DNA of 6,591 bases, taken from contig DNMA01000194.1 of assembly GCA_003489505.1 (NCBI GenBank), positions 1 to 6,591 of the forward strand, given 5' to 3'. Position 1 is the stretch's first letter. Each line of letters opens with the position of its first letter. The position numbers and the translations under genes were made by a program. Shown here piece by piece: positions 6,274 through 6,591 of the stretch. The DNA is from Legionellales bacterium (lineage in GTDB: Bacteria > Pseudomonadota > Gammaproteobacteria > Legionellales > Legionellaceae). Below the pieces are notes generated by a model, which worked only from the letters and a program-made list of their open reading frames with translations, was not told the origin of the DNA and made no database searches.

Positions 6274-6591
6274 TTATAATTGTCGTACAGAGATACCTCC
6301 ATCGACAGGGATAATGCTACCTGTTATATAGGCAGAGGCCTGTGATGCCAGTAATAGTAGGACGCCGTTTAAATCCTCCAAACGTCCAATTCGATGCATT
6401 GGCGTTCGTTCTTCGACATATTGCCCGATGACTTGTTCTAAATATTCTTGATTGATAGGGGTTTTAATATACCCAGGTGCTATGGCATTGATACGAATAG
6501 GATATTTTGCACATTCTAATGCCAAAGAGCGGCTCATTTGCTCTATACCCCCTTTACTCATTGCATAAAGACATTGATTGGTATGGGTAAA
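6274..6591 (-). CDS. Short-chain dehydrogenase/reductase (SDR), C-terminal part, 5'-partial
   Basis: This is the C-terminal 105 residues of a classical NAD(P)-dependent SDR oxidoreductase. The frame stays open to the window edge, and the ATG at 6561 is internal: it encodes the Met of YAMSK, the catalytic YxxxK motif (Tyr9 and Lys13 of the visible part). After it come the substrate-loop motif NAIAPGYIKTP (35-45), the RIGRLEDLNGVLLLLAS stretch (67-83) typical of SDRs, and the closing ITGSIIPVDGG (89-99). The Rossmann TGxxxGxG and the catalytic Ser lie upstream, outside the window. The NAIAPGYxKT and RTPxxRxG pattern resembles gluconate 5-dehydrogenase and FabG-like enzymes, but substrate cannot be told from this part. 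The - strand order is SDR then tsaD, with 110 bases between them. Confidence 0.9.
   Translation of the reverse strand, partial: FTHTNQCLYAMSKGGIEQMSRSLALECAKYPIRINAIAPGYIKTPINQEYLEQVIGQYVEERTPMHRIGRLEDLNGVLLLLASQASAYITGSIIPVDGGISVRQL

Overview
The window is an AT-rich, tightly packed stretch of bacterial chromosome, almost all of it housekeeping genes. The proteins point to a gammaproteobacterium. AccC resembles the E. coli enzyme almost residue for residue, accC is directly followed by prmA, and HemW and TsaD are of the E. coli type. The malate dehydrogenase belongs to the Coxiella/Thermus/cytosolic class rather than the E. coli class. Several of its stretches ([29 protein letters not shown]) recall the Coxiella enzyme, so a member of the Legionellales or a relative is my best guess. 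This rests on remembered sequences, not a search.

Layout. Positions 1-2192 (+) hold the accC-prmA operon: biotin carboxylase of acetyl-CoA carboxylase (its first few codons lie outside the window) and ribosomal protein L11 methyltransferase, overlapping by one base. A perfect 15-bp hairpin with U-tracts on both sides contains the prmA stop codon and separates it from the convergent mdh (2224-3243, -). A 135-bp divergent spacer (3244-3378) follows, holding a candidate mdh promoter and a perfect FNR/ANR-type palindrome. Then come hemW (3379-4512, +) and plsY (start best placed at 4543, to 5145, +), a two-gene operon for a heme chaperone and the acyl-phosphate glycerol-3-phosphate acyltransferase of membrane lipid synthesis. 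plsY converges on tsaD (5147-6163, -; tRNA t6A synthesis) with one base between the stop codons. A 110-bp spacer (6164-6273) separates tsaD from the 3' part of a short-chain dehydrogenase (6274-6591, -) that runs off the window edge.

Functional links: AccC and PlsY act at the two ends of the fatty acid to phospholipid route, and PrmA and TsaD both serve translation. Mdh (TCA cycle) and HemW (heme delivery, respiration) share a divergent control region, which makes the oxygen-regulator-like palindrome there the most interesting signal. I found no mobile element, CRISPR array, tRNA, rRNA or defence or secretion system, and no evidence of an undescribed multi-gene system. No gene-free stretch exceeds 300 bases.
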